Positions 13,535 through 22,407 of a stretch of DNA of 47,167 nucleotides are shown in pieces. A model generated the notes under the pieces. The model did no database searches. It was not told the DNA's origin and saw only the letters and a list, made by a program, of their open reading frames with translations. Source of the DNA: CAYSPU01 sp964432995 (GTDB taxonomy: Bacteria > Verrucomicrobiota > Verrucomicrobiia > Limisphaerales > JAHDYP01). The translations under genes were made by a program, and so were the position numbers. The first letter of the stretch is position 1; every line of letters begins with the position of its first letter. Location of the stretch: assembly GCA_964432995.1 (NCBI GenBank), contig CAYSPU010000008.1, forward strand, positions 1-47,167. The letters are read 5' to 3'.

Positions 13535-14620
13535 TCAGCAGATCCTGGGCAGTTGCTCGCCGCTGAGGCGATCCAGCACCCGGCGGGCTCCGATCCGGCT
13601 TCGCAGGGTGACGAGGCCGGCGGTGCCGGCCTCGACCCGGCCGATGGACGTTGCCCCCGCAGACACGTCGTGCCCGCGCAGAATCTCGAGCGCCCGCACG
13701 GCGTCGGCGGGATCAACAAACGCGACGAAGCGCCCTTCGTTGGCCACGTAGAACGGATCCAGACCGAGGATCTCGCACGCCCCGCGCACCTCCTCGATGA
13801 TCGGCACCTGCGCTTCCTCGACGTCGATCTGCATCCCGGAGGTCTGGGCGATCTCGTTGAGTGCGCTGGTGAGGCCCCCACGGGTGAGATCGCGCAGACA
13901 GTGGGGGCGAATGCCGGCCGCGAGCAGGGCCTCGACCGGTTCCCAGAGTGGCGCGCAATCGCTCTCGATGGGCGGTTCGAAGGCCAACCCTTCGCGCACC
14001 GAGAGGATGGCCATGCCGTGCCGACCGAGATCGCCGCTGAGCAGAACGACGTCGCCGGGGCGCACCGCGGAGGGGGCGATCCGCGCTTCATGCTCAACCA
14101 CACCGATCCCCGCAGTGTTCACGTACAGGCCGTCACCTTTGCCTTTGTCGACCACTTTGGTGTCGCCGGTGACCAACTCGACGCGGGCGGCGGCGGCGGC
14201 ATGGCGCATCGAATCGACGACGCGCACCAGAGTCTCGACCGGCAGACCCTCTTCGAGAATGAAGCCGGCGCTCAGCCACCGCGGTCGGGCACCGCACATG
14301 GCCAGATCGTTCGCGGTGCCAAAGATGGCCAGCCGGCCAATGTCGCCCCCCGGGAAGAAGAGCGGGCGGACGACGTAGGAATCGGTGGAAAACGCGATGG
14401 TCCGTCCGGCAACGTCCAGGCGGGCGCCGTCGTGGGCGGCGTCGAGGGCCGGGTTGCCGAAGGCGGGCAGGAAGACGCGGTCGAGGAGTTCCTGGGTGAG
14501 GGTGCCGCCGCCGCCGTGGGCCATCAGGATCTGGGGGTAGCGCTGGATCGGGAGGGGGCAACTGGCGCCGACTGCGGAGGCACCTGGCCCGGGGAGAGGT
14601 TGGTTTTCAGGGCGATCCAT
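13535..14620 (-). CDS. hypE: Hydrogenase maturation protein HypE
   Basis: This 361-residue PurM/SelD-superfamily protein has the HypE landmarks: ILMAHGGGGTLTQELLD, AFSTDSYVVRPLFFPGGDIG, GTANDLAMCGA, VTGDTKVVDKG, HCLRDLTRGGL and NEGRFVAFV. It ends in PRIC, the C-terminal cysteine that HypE dehydrates from a carbamoyl to a cyano group for the [NiFe]-hydrogenase active site. The start at 14620 gives a normal length and clears the glycosyltransferase gene by 19 bases. No other hyp gene and no hydrogenase subunit lies in the window, so it is an orphan here. Co-transcription with the glycosyltransferase upstream is likely from spacing alone. Confidence 0.93.
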   Translation of the reverse strand: MDRPENQPLPGPGASAVGASCPLPIQRYPQILMAHGGGGTLTQELLDRVFLPAFGNPALDAAHDGARLDVAGRTIAFSTDSYVVRPLFFPGGDIGRLAIFGTANDLAMCGARPRWLSAGFILEEGLPVETLVRVVDSMRHAAAAARVELVTGDTKVVDKGKGDGLYVNTAGIGVVEHEARIAPSAVRPGDVVLLSGDLGRHGMAILSVREGLAFEPPIESDCAPLWEPVEALLAAGIRPHCLRDLTRGGLTSALNEIAQTSGMQIDVEEAQVPIIEEVRGACEILGLDPFYVANEGRFVAFVDPADAVRALEILRGHDVSAGATSIGRVEAGTAGLVTLRSRIGARRVLDRLSGEQLPRIC

Positions 14621-14639
14621 GGGAGCACGCAGGGCGCGG

Positions 14640-15407
14640 TTAGCAGGATCGGCGTTCCTCGGTAAGGGGAACAACGCGGAGCCGCCGTTTGAGGTACCAG
14701 GAAACGCCAATGAGATCGTAGATTCCGCGGCCGAGGCGATTCCAGACACCGTACTTGGAGACCCCGGCCACACGCGGCCGATGGCGGACGTCGATTTCGC
14801 GGACGGTGACGCCGCATCCGTGCACGAGGACGGGGAGAAACCGATGCCAGCCGTTGAAGGGGAGGACATCGGACAACGCGGAACGCCGAAACACCCGCAG
14901 AAAACAGCCGGTGTCGCGGAAGTCGACGCCCAGGACACGGCGTCGGGCCCGGCGCGCCACGCGGGTGGAAACGCGGCGGACCCAGTTGTCCTGGCGTTGG
15001 ACGCGCACGCCGCAGATGCAGTCGGCGTGCTCGAGTTCGGTCAGCAGTTTGGGGAAATCGGCCGGGTCATTCTGCAGATCGCCGTCGAGGGTGGCGACGA
15101 TGGGACTCTGGGTGACGCGCAAGCCGGTGAGGAACGCGGCGCTTTGGCCGGCATTCCGTGCGTGGCGCACGCCGCGCACCCGCGGGTCCTTGCGGAGGGC
15201 CTCCTGGATCCGTTGCCAGGTCTGGTCCGTACTGGCGTCGTCCACAAAAACCAGTTCCCAGCTCCGCTGTTCCGACTTGAGAGCGCGGGCCACCTGTTCG
15301 GCGAGGGGCAGCACGTTGTCCTCCTCGTTGAACACGGGAACCAGGATGGCGATATCCGTCGACAAGCGCGGGCACTCTAGCCCGCACATTCCGAGGGTTT
15401 CAAGCAT
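14640..15407 (-). CDS. Family 2 glycosyltransferase (DPM1/GtrB-like)
   Basis: This 255-residue GT2 has the GT-A fold signatures: ILVPVFNEEDNV, ELVFVDDASTD, NAGQSAAFLTGL and TLDGDLQNDP (the DxD metal site). It then has the polyprenyl-phosphate-sugar-synthase-like SKYGVWNRLGRGIYDL near the C-terminus. No transmembrane helices are evident, so it resembles soluble dolichol-phosphate-mannose synthase more than GtrB. It probably transfers a sugar from a nucleotide donor to a lipid carrier for envelope glycans. It lies upstream of hypE on the same strand without a functional link that I can see. Confidence 0.88.
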   Translation of the reverse strand: MLETLGMCGLECPRLSTDIAILVPVFNEEDNVLPLAEQVARALKSEQRSWELVFVDDASTDQTWQRIQEALRKDPRVRGVRHARNAGQSAAFLTGLRVTQSPIVATLDGDLQNDPADFPKLLTELEHADCICGVRVQRQDNWVRRVSTRVARRARRRVLGVDFRDTGCFLRVFRRSALSDVLPFNGWHRFLPVLVHGCGVTVREIDVRHRPRVAGVSKYGVWNRLGRGIYDLIGVSWYLKRRLRVVPLTEERRSC

Positions 15408-15485
15408 GTGAAATGCAGGCGCGCGGTGGAGACGACAAATCCGCAGCGCCGCGGATGGTCGCCGGCTTCGCCTGTGGGGGAGAAC

Positions 15486-15796
15486 ACCCGCGGTCCCGGA
15501 AGGGCCAGTTGGCGNNNNNNNNNNNNNNNNNNNNNNNNNNNNNNNNNNNNNNNNNNNNNNNNNNNNNNNNNNNNNNNNNNNNNNNNNNNNNNNNNNNNNN
15601 NNNNNNNNNNNNNNTGCGGGCGTGGTTGGGCGATCGACAACCCGTCAGGTTTCGGACCGCGGCTCGTCTGTGCCAGCAAAGGATGTGCGTGTTCGGCTGC
15701 GGGTCGAGAAGACCCGCGGTCCCGGAAGGGCCAGTTGGCGTGCGGGCGTGGTTGGGCGATCGACAACCCGTCAGGTTTCGGACCGCGGCTCGTCTT
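15486..15796 (+). repeat. 126-bp tandem repeat interrupted by an assembly gap
   Basis: The unit boundary TGCGGGCGTGGTTGGGCGAT occurs at 15615 and again at 15741, a period of 126 bases. The preceding ACCCGCGGTCCCGGAAGGGC occurs at 15486 and at 15712. At least three partial or complete units exist. The N run falls inside the array, so the true copy number is unknown. The whole stretch 15408-15992 shows no convincing gene. Confidence 0.85.
15515..15614. other. Assembly gap (100 N)
   Basis: A run of exactly 100 undetermined bases within a tandem repeat; probably a placeholder of unknown true length. Confidence 0.98.
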
Positions 15797-15992
15797 GAGC
15801 CGCAGCAAATTGCGGCCGCGCGCGCGACGGGCGTTGCCGGTCATCCCGCACCCGCAGAACGCGGTTCGAGCGGGAGATGCGTTGGTGGCCATAGCAGGGT
15901 GCGCACCCACCAGATGTGCTGCAAAACGCACAGTTGTCTTTGGGCAGCCGGGCGTTACAGTAGCTCCACCCAGTACGGACAAAGAAACGCTC

Positions 15993-16880
15993 ATGAAGAC
16001 TGAACGCTCCCTCTCCGAACGAAGGACATTCCTCGTTGGATTCACGCTCATCGAACTGCTTGTGGTCATCGCGATCATCGCGATTCTGGCCGGCATGCTT
16101 CTGCCGGCCCTGGCCAAGGCCAAAGCCAAGGCGCAGGGCATCGGTTGCCTCAACAACAACCGGCAGCTCATGAACGCCTGGATCATGTACGCCGGGGACT
16201 ACGATGACCGCGTGGCCAACAACTTCGGGGTGGATGAGACGGTGAAGACCATCACCTTGGGCCGCTACGAGAACTGGGTGAACAATGTCATGACCTGGGC
16301 GGCGGACAGTTCGACGGCCTCCGTAAGCGTGACGAATCTGGCCTGGGTGCGGAACGGCGTGCTCGCGCCGTACACTACGGCGGCGATCGGCGTCTACAAA
16401 TGTCCCGCCGACAAGTTCCTCCACCCCAGCCAGCGGAACCGCGGGTACCAGGAGCGCTTGCGGAGTCTCTCCTTCAACTCGTTCTTCGGGAGATTCGACA
16501 CCGCCAACACGGGCGATCCCACCGCCTCCGGCAGGAACTGGGGTTTCAACGAGTTCCGTCAATTCCTGAAGCTCTCCGAAGTGCCGAGTCCGACCACGAC
16601 GTGGACCACCATTGATGAGCATCCGGATTCGATCAATGACGGCTACTTCATCAACAACCGGCAGGCCCCCAACTGGCAGGACGTTCCGGCCTCCTACCAC
16701 AACGGGGCATGCGGCTTCTCGTTCTCGGATGGCCACTCGGAGATCCACAAGTGGCGCAGCGCCACCTCCGTCATTCCGGTGAAATACGTGTACACGACCG
16801 TTCCGTTTGACAACGTGGGGCGGCTCGTGGACTTCGCCTGGTACACCAACGCCTGCCCCTACTTGCCGTTCGGCAACTGA
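15993..16880 (+). CDS. Prepilin-like protein with type II/IV pilin N-terminal methylation site
   Basis: This 295-residue protein has a short basic leader ending in G, then FTLIELLVVIAIIAILAGML, the class III signal cleaved and methylated by prepilin peptidase. The remainder resembles the DUF1559/H-X9-DG-like pseudopilins that are expanded in Verrucomicrobiota, Planctomycetes and Lentisphaerae: an NNNRQLMNAWIMYAGDYDD helix and a C-terminal FSDGHSEIHKW element. The start at 15993 places the leader correctly; the upstream open frame runs through a tandem repeat and the gap and is not credible. It is likely exposed on the cell surface or in a secretion pseudopilus. It stands alone in its stretch. 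Confidence 0.9.
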   Translation: MKTERSLSERRTFLVGFTLIELLVVIAIIAILAGMLLPALAKAKAKAQGIGCLNNNRQLMNAWIMYAGDYDDRVANNFGVDETVKTITLGRYENWVNNVMTWAADSSTASVSVTNLAWVRNGVLAPYTTAAIGVYKCPADKFLHPSQRNRGYQERLRSLSFNSFFGRFDTANTGDPTASGRNWGFNEFRQFLKLSEVPSPTTTWTTIDEHPDSINDGYFINNRQAPNWQDVPASYHNGACGFSFSDGHSEIHKWRSATSVIPVKYVYTTVPFDNVGRLVDFAWYTNACPYLPFGN

Positions 16881-16884
16881 GGCG

Positions 16885-17045
16885 AGGTCAGGCGCGCGAC
16901 CGGCCTGCCTTGCCGAAGCCTTGGCGGAGGCAGGTCCCTCGGTCGCAGTGGCACCGAGCGGGCGCGAGACCACCGAAGGTTCAAGAGTGTGTCCCGCGGA
17001 TGTGGCTGCTGCCCGCCGGGACGGCGGGCGGTCCCGCCGAGGAAC
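16885..17045 (+). repeat. Dispersed intergenic repeat, copy A
   Basis: It contains GCCTTGGCGGAGGCAGGTCC, CCCTCGGTCGCAG and GCCCGCCGGGACGGCGGGCG in order. The last forms a perfect 8-bp hairpin at 17011-17029. The same blocks in the same order occur in reverse orientation at about 35885-36052. It fills the space before carB. Confidence 0.75.
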
Positions 17046-17111
17046 GCGTGCTGGACACTCTTCCAGGCTTCAGGCTTACTTCCCCGGCCTGAGTCTGTGA
17101 GCAGGCGCCGA

Positions 17112-18929
17112 ATGATCAGTCCCGAATTGCTGGCCAAGGCCAAATCCCTGGGCTTCTCCGACCGCCAGATTGCCCATCTGACCGGGAGCACGGAGGACGC
17201 GGTCCGCGCCCAACGCAAGGAGGCGGGCCTGGTCCCGAGCTACCGCCTGGTGGACACCTGTGCCGCGGAATTCGAGGCCTACACACCCTACTTCTACTCG
17301 ACCTACGACCGCGGCGACGACGAGGTGCGCCCCGGCGACCGACGGAAGGTGATGATCCTCGGGGGCGGCCCGAATCGCATCGGACAAGGCATTGAGTTCG
17401 ATTACTGCTGCGTGCACGCGGCCTTCGCCCTCAAGGAGGAAGGCTTCGAGACCCTCATGGTCAACTCGAATCCGGAGACGGTTTCCACGGATTACGACAC
17501 GAGCGACAAGTTGTTCTTCGAACCGCTGACGCTCGAAGATGTGCTGCACATCTACGAGCGGGAGCGCTGTTGGGGGGCGATCGCGCAGTTCGGCGGCCAG
17601 ACCCCCTTGAACCTGGCGTTGGGTCTGCAACGCAACGGGGTGCGGATCCTGGGGACCTCGCCCCAGAGCATCGAAGTGGCCGAGGACCGGAAGTTGTTCG
17701 CGGCCATGCTGCACAAGTTGGGCATCCCCCAACCGCCCAACGGCATCGCCACCAACGAAGCCGAAGCCCTCGCCGTGGCCCGGACCCTGGGTTATCCCAT
17801 CCTGGTGCGCCCATCGTTCGTGCTCGGCGGCCGGGCGATGCAGATCGTCTACTCCGACGCCGAACTGCAGCACTACATGCGGTTCGCCGTCGAGGCCTCG
17901 CCGGATCGCCCCGTTCTCGTCGACCAGTTCCTCGAGAACGCCACCGAGGTCGATGTGGACTGCATCGCCGATGTGGGGCACTTCGCCGACGCGCGCGAGG
18001 GGACGGTCGTGGTGGGCGGGTTTCTCGAACATATCGAGTTCGCGGGAGTGCACTCCGGGGACGCGGCGATGGTTCTGCCCCCGCACACCCTGTCGCCCCG
18101 GGTCATCGAGCTCATGCGCGATTACACCCACGCGATGGCGCGCGAGTTGCAGGTGGTGGGCCTCATGAACGTCCAATACGCGGTTCAGGGGGAGATGGTC
18201 TATGTGCTCGAGGTCAATCCCCGGGCTTCGCGCACGGTGCCGTTCGTCAGCAAGGCGATCGGCGTGCCCCTGGCCAAGCTCGCCGCCAGGGTCATGTCCG
18301 GACGCAGGCTGGCCGAACTCGGTTTCACCCGGGAACACCGCCCCCCTTGCTGGGCCGTGAAAGAGTCCGTCTTTCCCTTCAATCGTTTCCACGGCCAGGA
18401 CATCCTGCTCAGCCCCGAGATGCGGTCCACCGGCGAAGTGATGGGGTTGGATACCGATTTGGGCATCGCCTACGCGAAATCGCAAATGGCGGCCAGCGCC
18501 ACCCTGCCCCTCCGCGGCCGGGTCTTCCTCAGCGTCAACGACGCCGACAAACAGCACGTCGCCGCCATCGCCCATGAGTTCGCCGGCCTCGGTTTCGAGC
18601 TGATCTCGACAAGTGGCACCGCGACCGTGCTCGAAAAGGCGGGGCTGAAGGTGCAGCGCATTCCCAAACTGCAGGAGGGGCGCCCCAACGCCCTCGACCT
18701 GCTGAAGAACCGCGAAATCCAGTTGGTGATCAACACGCCTTCCGGCCAAGTGCCCCGGGCCGATGAAATCCGGATCCGGACTACGGCGGTCTACACGGGC
18801 ACGCCGATCATGACCACCCTCAGCGGCGCCCAGGCGGCCGCCCAAGCCATCGCTGCGCTCCGCCAATCCGACTACGGCGTGCGCAGCCTCCAGGAATACC
18901 ACCACATTTCCGTTCGCGGTTCGGCGTGA
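17112..18929 (+). CDS. carB: Carbamoyl-phosphate synthase large chain, C-terminal half (split CarB)
   Basis: This 605-residue protein corresponds to a bacterial CarB from the end of the oligomerization domain to the C-terminus. It starts MISPELLAKAKSLGFSDRQI (the helical segment before the second synthetase unit), then has DTCAAEFEAYTPYFYSTY, ILGGGPNRIGQGIEFDY, the ATP-grasp carbamate kinase domain and the MGS-like allosteric domain. The N-terminal carboxyphosphate half is not upstream, where only a repeat and a prepilin gene stand, so the large subunit is split and its other half must be elsewhere. Split CarB is known from some archaea and Aquifex. The start at 17112 removes an implausible extension through the repeat. 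The next gene begins directly at the stop. Confidence 0.92.
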   Translation: MISPELLAKAKSLGFSDRQIAHLTGSTEDAVRAQRKEAGLVPSYRLVDTCAAEFEAYTPYFYSTYDRGDDEVRPGDRRKVMILGGGPNRIGQGIEFDYCCVHAAFALKEEGFETLMVNSNPETVSTDYDTSDKLFFEPLTLEDVLHIYERERCWGAIAQFGGQTPLNLALGLQRNGVRILGTSPQSIEVAEDRKLFAAMLHKLGIPQPPNGIATNEAEALAVARTLGYPILVRPSFVLGGRAMQIVYSDAELQHYMRFAVEASPDRPVLVDQFLENATEVDVDCIADVGHFADAREGTVVVGGFLEHIEFAGVHSGDAAMVLPPHTLSPRVIELMRDYTHAMARELQVVGLMNVQYAVQGEMVYVLEVNPRASRTVPFVSKAIGVPLAKLAARVMSGRRLAELGFTREHRPPCWAVKESVFPFNRFHGQDILLSPEMRSTGEVMGLDTDLGIAYAKSQMAASATLPLRGRVFLSVNDADKQHVAAIAHEFAGLGFELISTSGTATVLEKAGLKVQRIPKLQEGRPNALDLLKNREIQLVINTPSGQVPRADEIRIRTTAVYTGTPIMTTLSGAQAAAQAIAALRQSDYGVRSLQEYHHISVRGSA

Positions 18930-21344
18930 GTGGTGGCAGATTCGCGCTCGATGGTATTGGGCGAACTGGTCATCACGCGGCCCGACAGCTTCTGGCTGCC
19001 GCTCCTGGTGGCCGTCCTCGTATTGGGCGGAGTGCTCTGGGGCTATCGTCACGCTCCCGCCCCCGGACGCGTCCGCGGCCTCTGCCTGTTGCTGAAGCTG
19101 ATCGGGTTGGCGGCGTTGGCGGCCTGTCTGCTCGAGCCGGTTTGGGTGACCCAGCGGGCCCGCCCCGGGGCGAACCTCCTCGCCATTCTCGCCGACACCA
19201 GCGAGTCTCTCTCGGTGAAGGATCCGGGTGCGGACCGGAATCGCGGCGAGCAGCTCCAGGATTTGCTGACCGGTTCCGCCTCCTCCTGGCTCGAGGAACT
19301 CGAGCCCACATTCCCCCTGCGGCGCTACGCGTTTTCTGGACGCGCCGAGGCAGTGGACGGATTTGCCGGGATGCAGTTTGACGGTCCGGCGAGTGCGCTG
19401 AGTCGGGCTCTGCGGAGTGTGGCGGATCGCCATCGTGGCCAGCCGTTGGCTGGTCTGTTGGTCTTCACCGACGGCGTGGCCACCGATACGCCTGACGGCC
19501 GCGTGGACACCACAGGATTGCCCCCGGTCTACCCCGTGGTTCTGGGTCGGGCCGACCGCGTCCGCGATCTGGCCATTCGATCGGTCACCGTGACCGAGAC
19601 GCCGTTCGAGGACGCGCCGGTGACCATCCAGGCCGAGGTCGCCGCGCCCGGCTTCGCCGGGGAGCGCGTGACGTTGGCGCTGCGCGACCCCCGTGGCGGC
19701 CTGCTGACCGAAGAGACAGTTCGGGCGGAAGCGAGCCCTCGCTCGACCGTCTTCCGGCTTCAGTGGAAGCCGACCGCCTCTGGAGTGGTTCTGGCGGAGT
19801 TGCAGGTGACCTCTGCCTCCGGAGGCACGGGCGACCGCGCCCCGGCCGAGGTTCAGGAAGCCACTCCGCGCAACAACGTCCGTCAGCTCGTGGTCGTGCG
19901 CGGCACCGGCGTCCGATGCGTGCTGTATGTCGGCGGACGCCCCAACTGGGAATACAAGTACCTCAACCGGGCGCTCGCCGACGACGACCGTGTGCACTTG
20001 GTGGGCTTGATCCGGGTGGCGCGGCGGGAGCCAAAGTTCGAGTTTCGCGGGCGCATGGGCGACGAGAGCAATCCGTTGTTCCGCGGGTTTGACCGTCGGG
20101 ACGAGGAGACCGAGCGGTATGATCAGCCGGTGTTGATCCGGCTGAACACGCGGGATGCGGCGGAGTTGGCCGGGGGCTTTCCGACGACACCGGAGGATCT
20201 CTTCGCCTACCACGCGGTGGTGATCGACGACCTCGAGGCCGGATTTTTCACGCGGGACCAGATGGCATTGCTGCGTCGGTATGCCTCGGAGCGGGGAGGC
20301 GGGTTTCTGATGTTGGGGGGGGTGGACACGTTTCAGGCGGGAGCGTATGGCGGGACGCCCATTGCCGACCTGCTGCCGGTCTATCTGGATCGGTTGCCCG
20401 AGGCGCCGCCGAACAACCTGCGGCTGGTCCTGTCGCGCGAAGGTTGGCTGACCCCCTGGCTGCGGCTGCGCTCGCGAGAGGACGAAGAACGCGAGCGGTT
20501 GGGCGCGTTGCGATCCCTGGAAGTGCTCAATCCGGTGCGCCTCACCAAGCCGGGGGCAGCCGTGCTGGCCGAGGTGATCGACTCATCGAACCAACACCAT
20601 CCCGCCCTGGTCGTTCAGCGTTTCGGACTCGGCCGCACCGCCGCCTTGCTCGTGGGCGATTACTGGCGGTGGGGTTTCGGCCAGGAATCGCTGCAGGCCG
20701 ATCTGGCCAAGTCCTGGCGGCAGTTGATCCGCTGGCTGCTCGCGGAAGTCCCGGAGGCCATCACCCTCACCTCCCAGGTGAATCCGGGCGAGTCCGGCCC
20801 GGCCCAACGGCTCCTCGTCCGCGTCCGCAACCAAGCCTTCGAGCCTCTGGACGAGGCCGAGGTGCAGCTCTCCATCCGGCGTTTGGACCACGCCGCCACC
20901 AACCACCCCTCCGCGACCAACGCCCAGGCCGCGGGAAGTCATCTGCGTCTCCCGGTTGAACCCTCCGCCTCCGAACCGGGTCTCTACGAGGCCACCTTCA
21001 CGGGCCGGGAACCGGGCGCCTACCTTGCTGAGGCCGTGGTGCGCGATGCCACGGGCCGCGAACTCGGACGGGCCAGCACCGGCTGGAGCCAGGACCCGCT
21101 CGCCGAGGAATGGCGCTCCCTCCAGCCGGACGTCTCCCTGCTCGAACGGATCGCCCGCGAAACCGGCGGCCAACTCCTCCATCCGGCCGACCTCCCCGTC
21201 TTTGCCCAGTCCTTGCCGCGGCGACCCGCGCCGGTCGTTGAATCGTGGTCCAAGCCGCTGTGGCATCAGTCCGTTGTCTTCCTTCTGGCCCTCGGCTGCT
21301 TTGCGGCCGAGTGGGGGATCCGACGGTGGAGCGGCCTGGCATGA
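18930..21344 (+). CDS. Large membrane protein with glutamine-amidotransferase-like core (VWA-like type)
   Basis: This protein of about 804 residues starts at a GTG abutting the carB stop; an ATG at 18951 is an alternative start. Two membrane segments near the N-terminus (around residues 18-33 and 45-65) and one near the C-terminus (VVFLLALGCFAAEWGI) frame a long extracytoplasmic part. It contains a VWA-like element (LLAILADTSESLS and GLLVFTDGVATD) and an amidotransferase-like fold (YNAL-free YHAVVIDDLEAGFFT, GGGFLMLGGVDTF). This architecture is common in Planctomycetes and Verrucomicrobia, next to BatA-like and MoxR genes, and its function is unknown. Here it overlaps a caspase-like gene by 4 bases (ATGA), suggesting that the two work together. 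Confidence 0.75.
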   Translation: MVADSRSMVLGELVITRPDSFWLPLLVAVLVLGGVLWGYRHAPAPGRVRGLCLLLKLIGLAALAACLLEPVWVTQRARPGANLLAILADTSESLSVKDPGADRNRGEQLQDLLTGSASSWLEELEPTFPLRRYAFSGRAEAVDGFAGMQFDGPASALSRALRSVADRHRGQPLAGLLVFTDGVATDTPDGRVDTTGLPPVYPVVLGRADRVRDLAIRSVTVTETPFEDAPVTIQAEVAAPGFAGERVTLALRDPRGGLLTEETVRAEASPRSTVFRLQWKPTASGVVLAELQVTSASGGTGDRAPAEVQEATPRNNVRQLVVVRGTGVRCVLYVGGRPNWEYKYLNRALADDDRVHLVGLIRVARREPKFEFRGRMGDESNPLFRGFDRRDEETERYDQPVLIRLNTRDAAELAGGFPTTPEDLFAYHAVVIDDLEAGFFTRDQMALLRRYASERGGGFLMLGGVDTFQAGAYGGTPIADLLPVYLDRLPEAPPNNLRLVLSREGWLTPWLRLRSREDEERERLGALRSLEVLNPVRLTKPGAAVLAEVIDSSNQHHPALVVQRFGLGRTAALLVGDYWRWGFGQESLQADLAKSWRQLIRWLLAEVPEAITLTSQVNPGESGPAQRLLVRVRNQAFEPLDEAEVQLSIRRLDHAATNHPSATNAQAAGSHLRLPVEPSASEPGLYEATFTGREPGAYLAEAVVRDATGRELGRASTGWSQDPLAEEWRSLQPDVSLLERIARETGGQLLHPADLPVFAQSLPRRPAPVVESWSKPLWHQSVVFLLALGCFAAEWGIRRWSGLA

Positions 21345-22366
21345 GCAACCGACACCCCCCCACCGACAGCCACCAGCCGCATCGCCTCCAGCGAGCGCGT
21401 GTCGCCGTCTGTGGCCTCGTGTTGGCTGGCGCCCTCCTCGCCGACGCGGCGCCAGCAGTCGAAGCCACCGCGGACGAGCCCCTCGTCCTCCTCGCCCTCG
21501 GCGCCCCCGGCGAAGAGACCTACGCGCCGGTCCTCGAGAAAGCCGCGCAGGATTGGGAACGAGCTTGCCAGGCCGCTTCCGCCCAGCTCCAGATCATCGG
21601 CCGCGGACCCACCAACGCCGTGCCCGACCTCGATCAACTCCGCTCCCACCTCGAGGCCGCCCCCAAAGAAGCGCCCTCCGAGCTCTGGCTCGTGTTCGTG
21701 GGACACGGCACCTTCGACGGCCGCGACGCCAAGTTCAACCTCCGCGGACCGGACCTCGGAGTGGAAACGCTCGCCGGCTGGCTGAAGCCCTTTCGCCGCC
21801 CGCTGGTCATTGTCCATGGCGGTTCCGCCAGCGGGCCGTTCCTGACGGGCCTCAGCGCGCCCGGCCGCGTCGTGATCACCGCCACCCGCAGCGGCGAAGA
21901 ACAGAACTACGCCCGCTTCGGTGCCGTCTTCGCCGCGACCGTGGCCGACCCCACCGCCGACCTCGATCGCGACGGTCAGACCTCACTCTTCGAAGCCTTC
22001 CTGGCCACCGCGCGTCGGGTTGAGGAGTTCTACCAGACAGACTCCCGCCTGCCGACCGAACACGCCCTGCTCGACGACAACGGCGACCGGCGCGGGACAC
22101 CGGCCAACTGGTTCCGCGGACTGCGGCCCACGCGCCAAGCCGAAGACGGCGCCGCCGTCGATGGACTCCGCGCCCACCAGGTCCACCTTGTGCGCGCCCC
22201 CGGCGAGCGTCTTCTCCCCCCCGGATTGCGCCAGCGGCGCGACGAACTGGAACAGGCCATCGCCCGTTTGCGCGACGCGAAAGCGGCGGTTCCGGAGGAG
22301 GAATACTACCGGCAGCTCGAAACCCTCCTCCTGGCTCTCGCCCGCCTCTACCAGGCGGCTCATTGA
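21341..22366 (+). CDS. Exported caspase/C13-peptidase-like protein, possibly inactive
   Basis: This 341-residue protein has an N-terminal signal-like segment (VAVCGLVLAGALLADAAPA). The core shows the caspase-like landmarks ELWLVFVGHGTFDG (catalytic-His region) and GRVVITATRSGEEQNYARFG, followed by DLDRDGQTSLFEAFLATARR and EHALLDDNGDRRGTP. In C13/C14 peptidases the nucleophile cysteine stands just before the RVVITA strand; here that segment is VHGGSASGPFLTGL, with no cysteine. It may be a pseudoprotease, or its nucleophile may differ. It is translationally coupled to the upstream membrane protein. The C-terminal 60 residues are helical and charged. Confidence 0.65.
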   Translation: MSNRHPPTDSHQPHRLQRARVAVCGLVLAGALLADAAPAVEATADEPLVLLALGAPGEETYAPVLEKAAQDWERACQAASAQLQIIGRGPTNAVPDLDQLRSHLEAAPKEAPSELWLVFVGHGTFDGRDAKFNLRGPDLGVETLAGWLKPFRRPLVIVHGGSASGPFLTGLSAPGRVVITATRSGEEQNYARFGAVFAATVADPTADLDRDGQTSLFEAFLATARRVEEFYQTDSRLPTEHALLDDNGDRRGTPANWFRGLRPTRQAEDGAAVDGLRAHQVHLVRAPGERLLPPGLRQRRDELEQAIARLRDAKAAVPEEEYYRQLETLLLALARLYQAAH

Positions 22367-22407
22367 GGCCACATTCCTCAATTCCTCGCAGAATCAAGGA
22401 AGGAAAA

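Noticed and set aside
15408..15992. N-terminal extension of the prepilin-like gene upstream through the tandem repeat
   Set aside because: It would cross the N gap and put over 190 residues before a prepilin leader that must be near the N-terminus; the ATG at 15993 fits.
17076..20213. Very long open frame on the - strand (over 1000 codons)
   Set aside because: It lies antisense to carB and the membrane-protein gene, which have clear family motifs; the antisense frame shows no recognisable domain. High GC produces such shadows.
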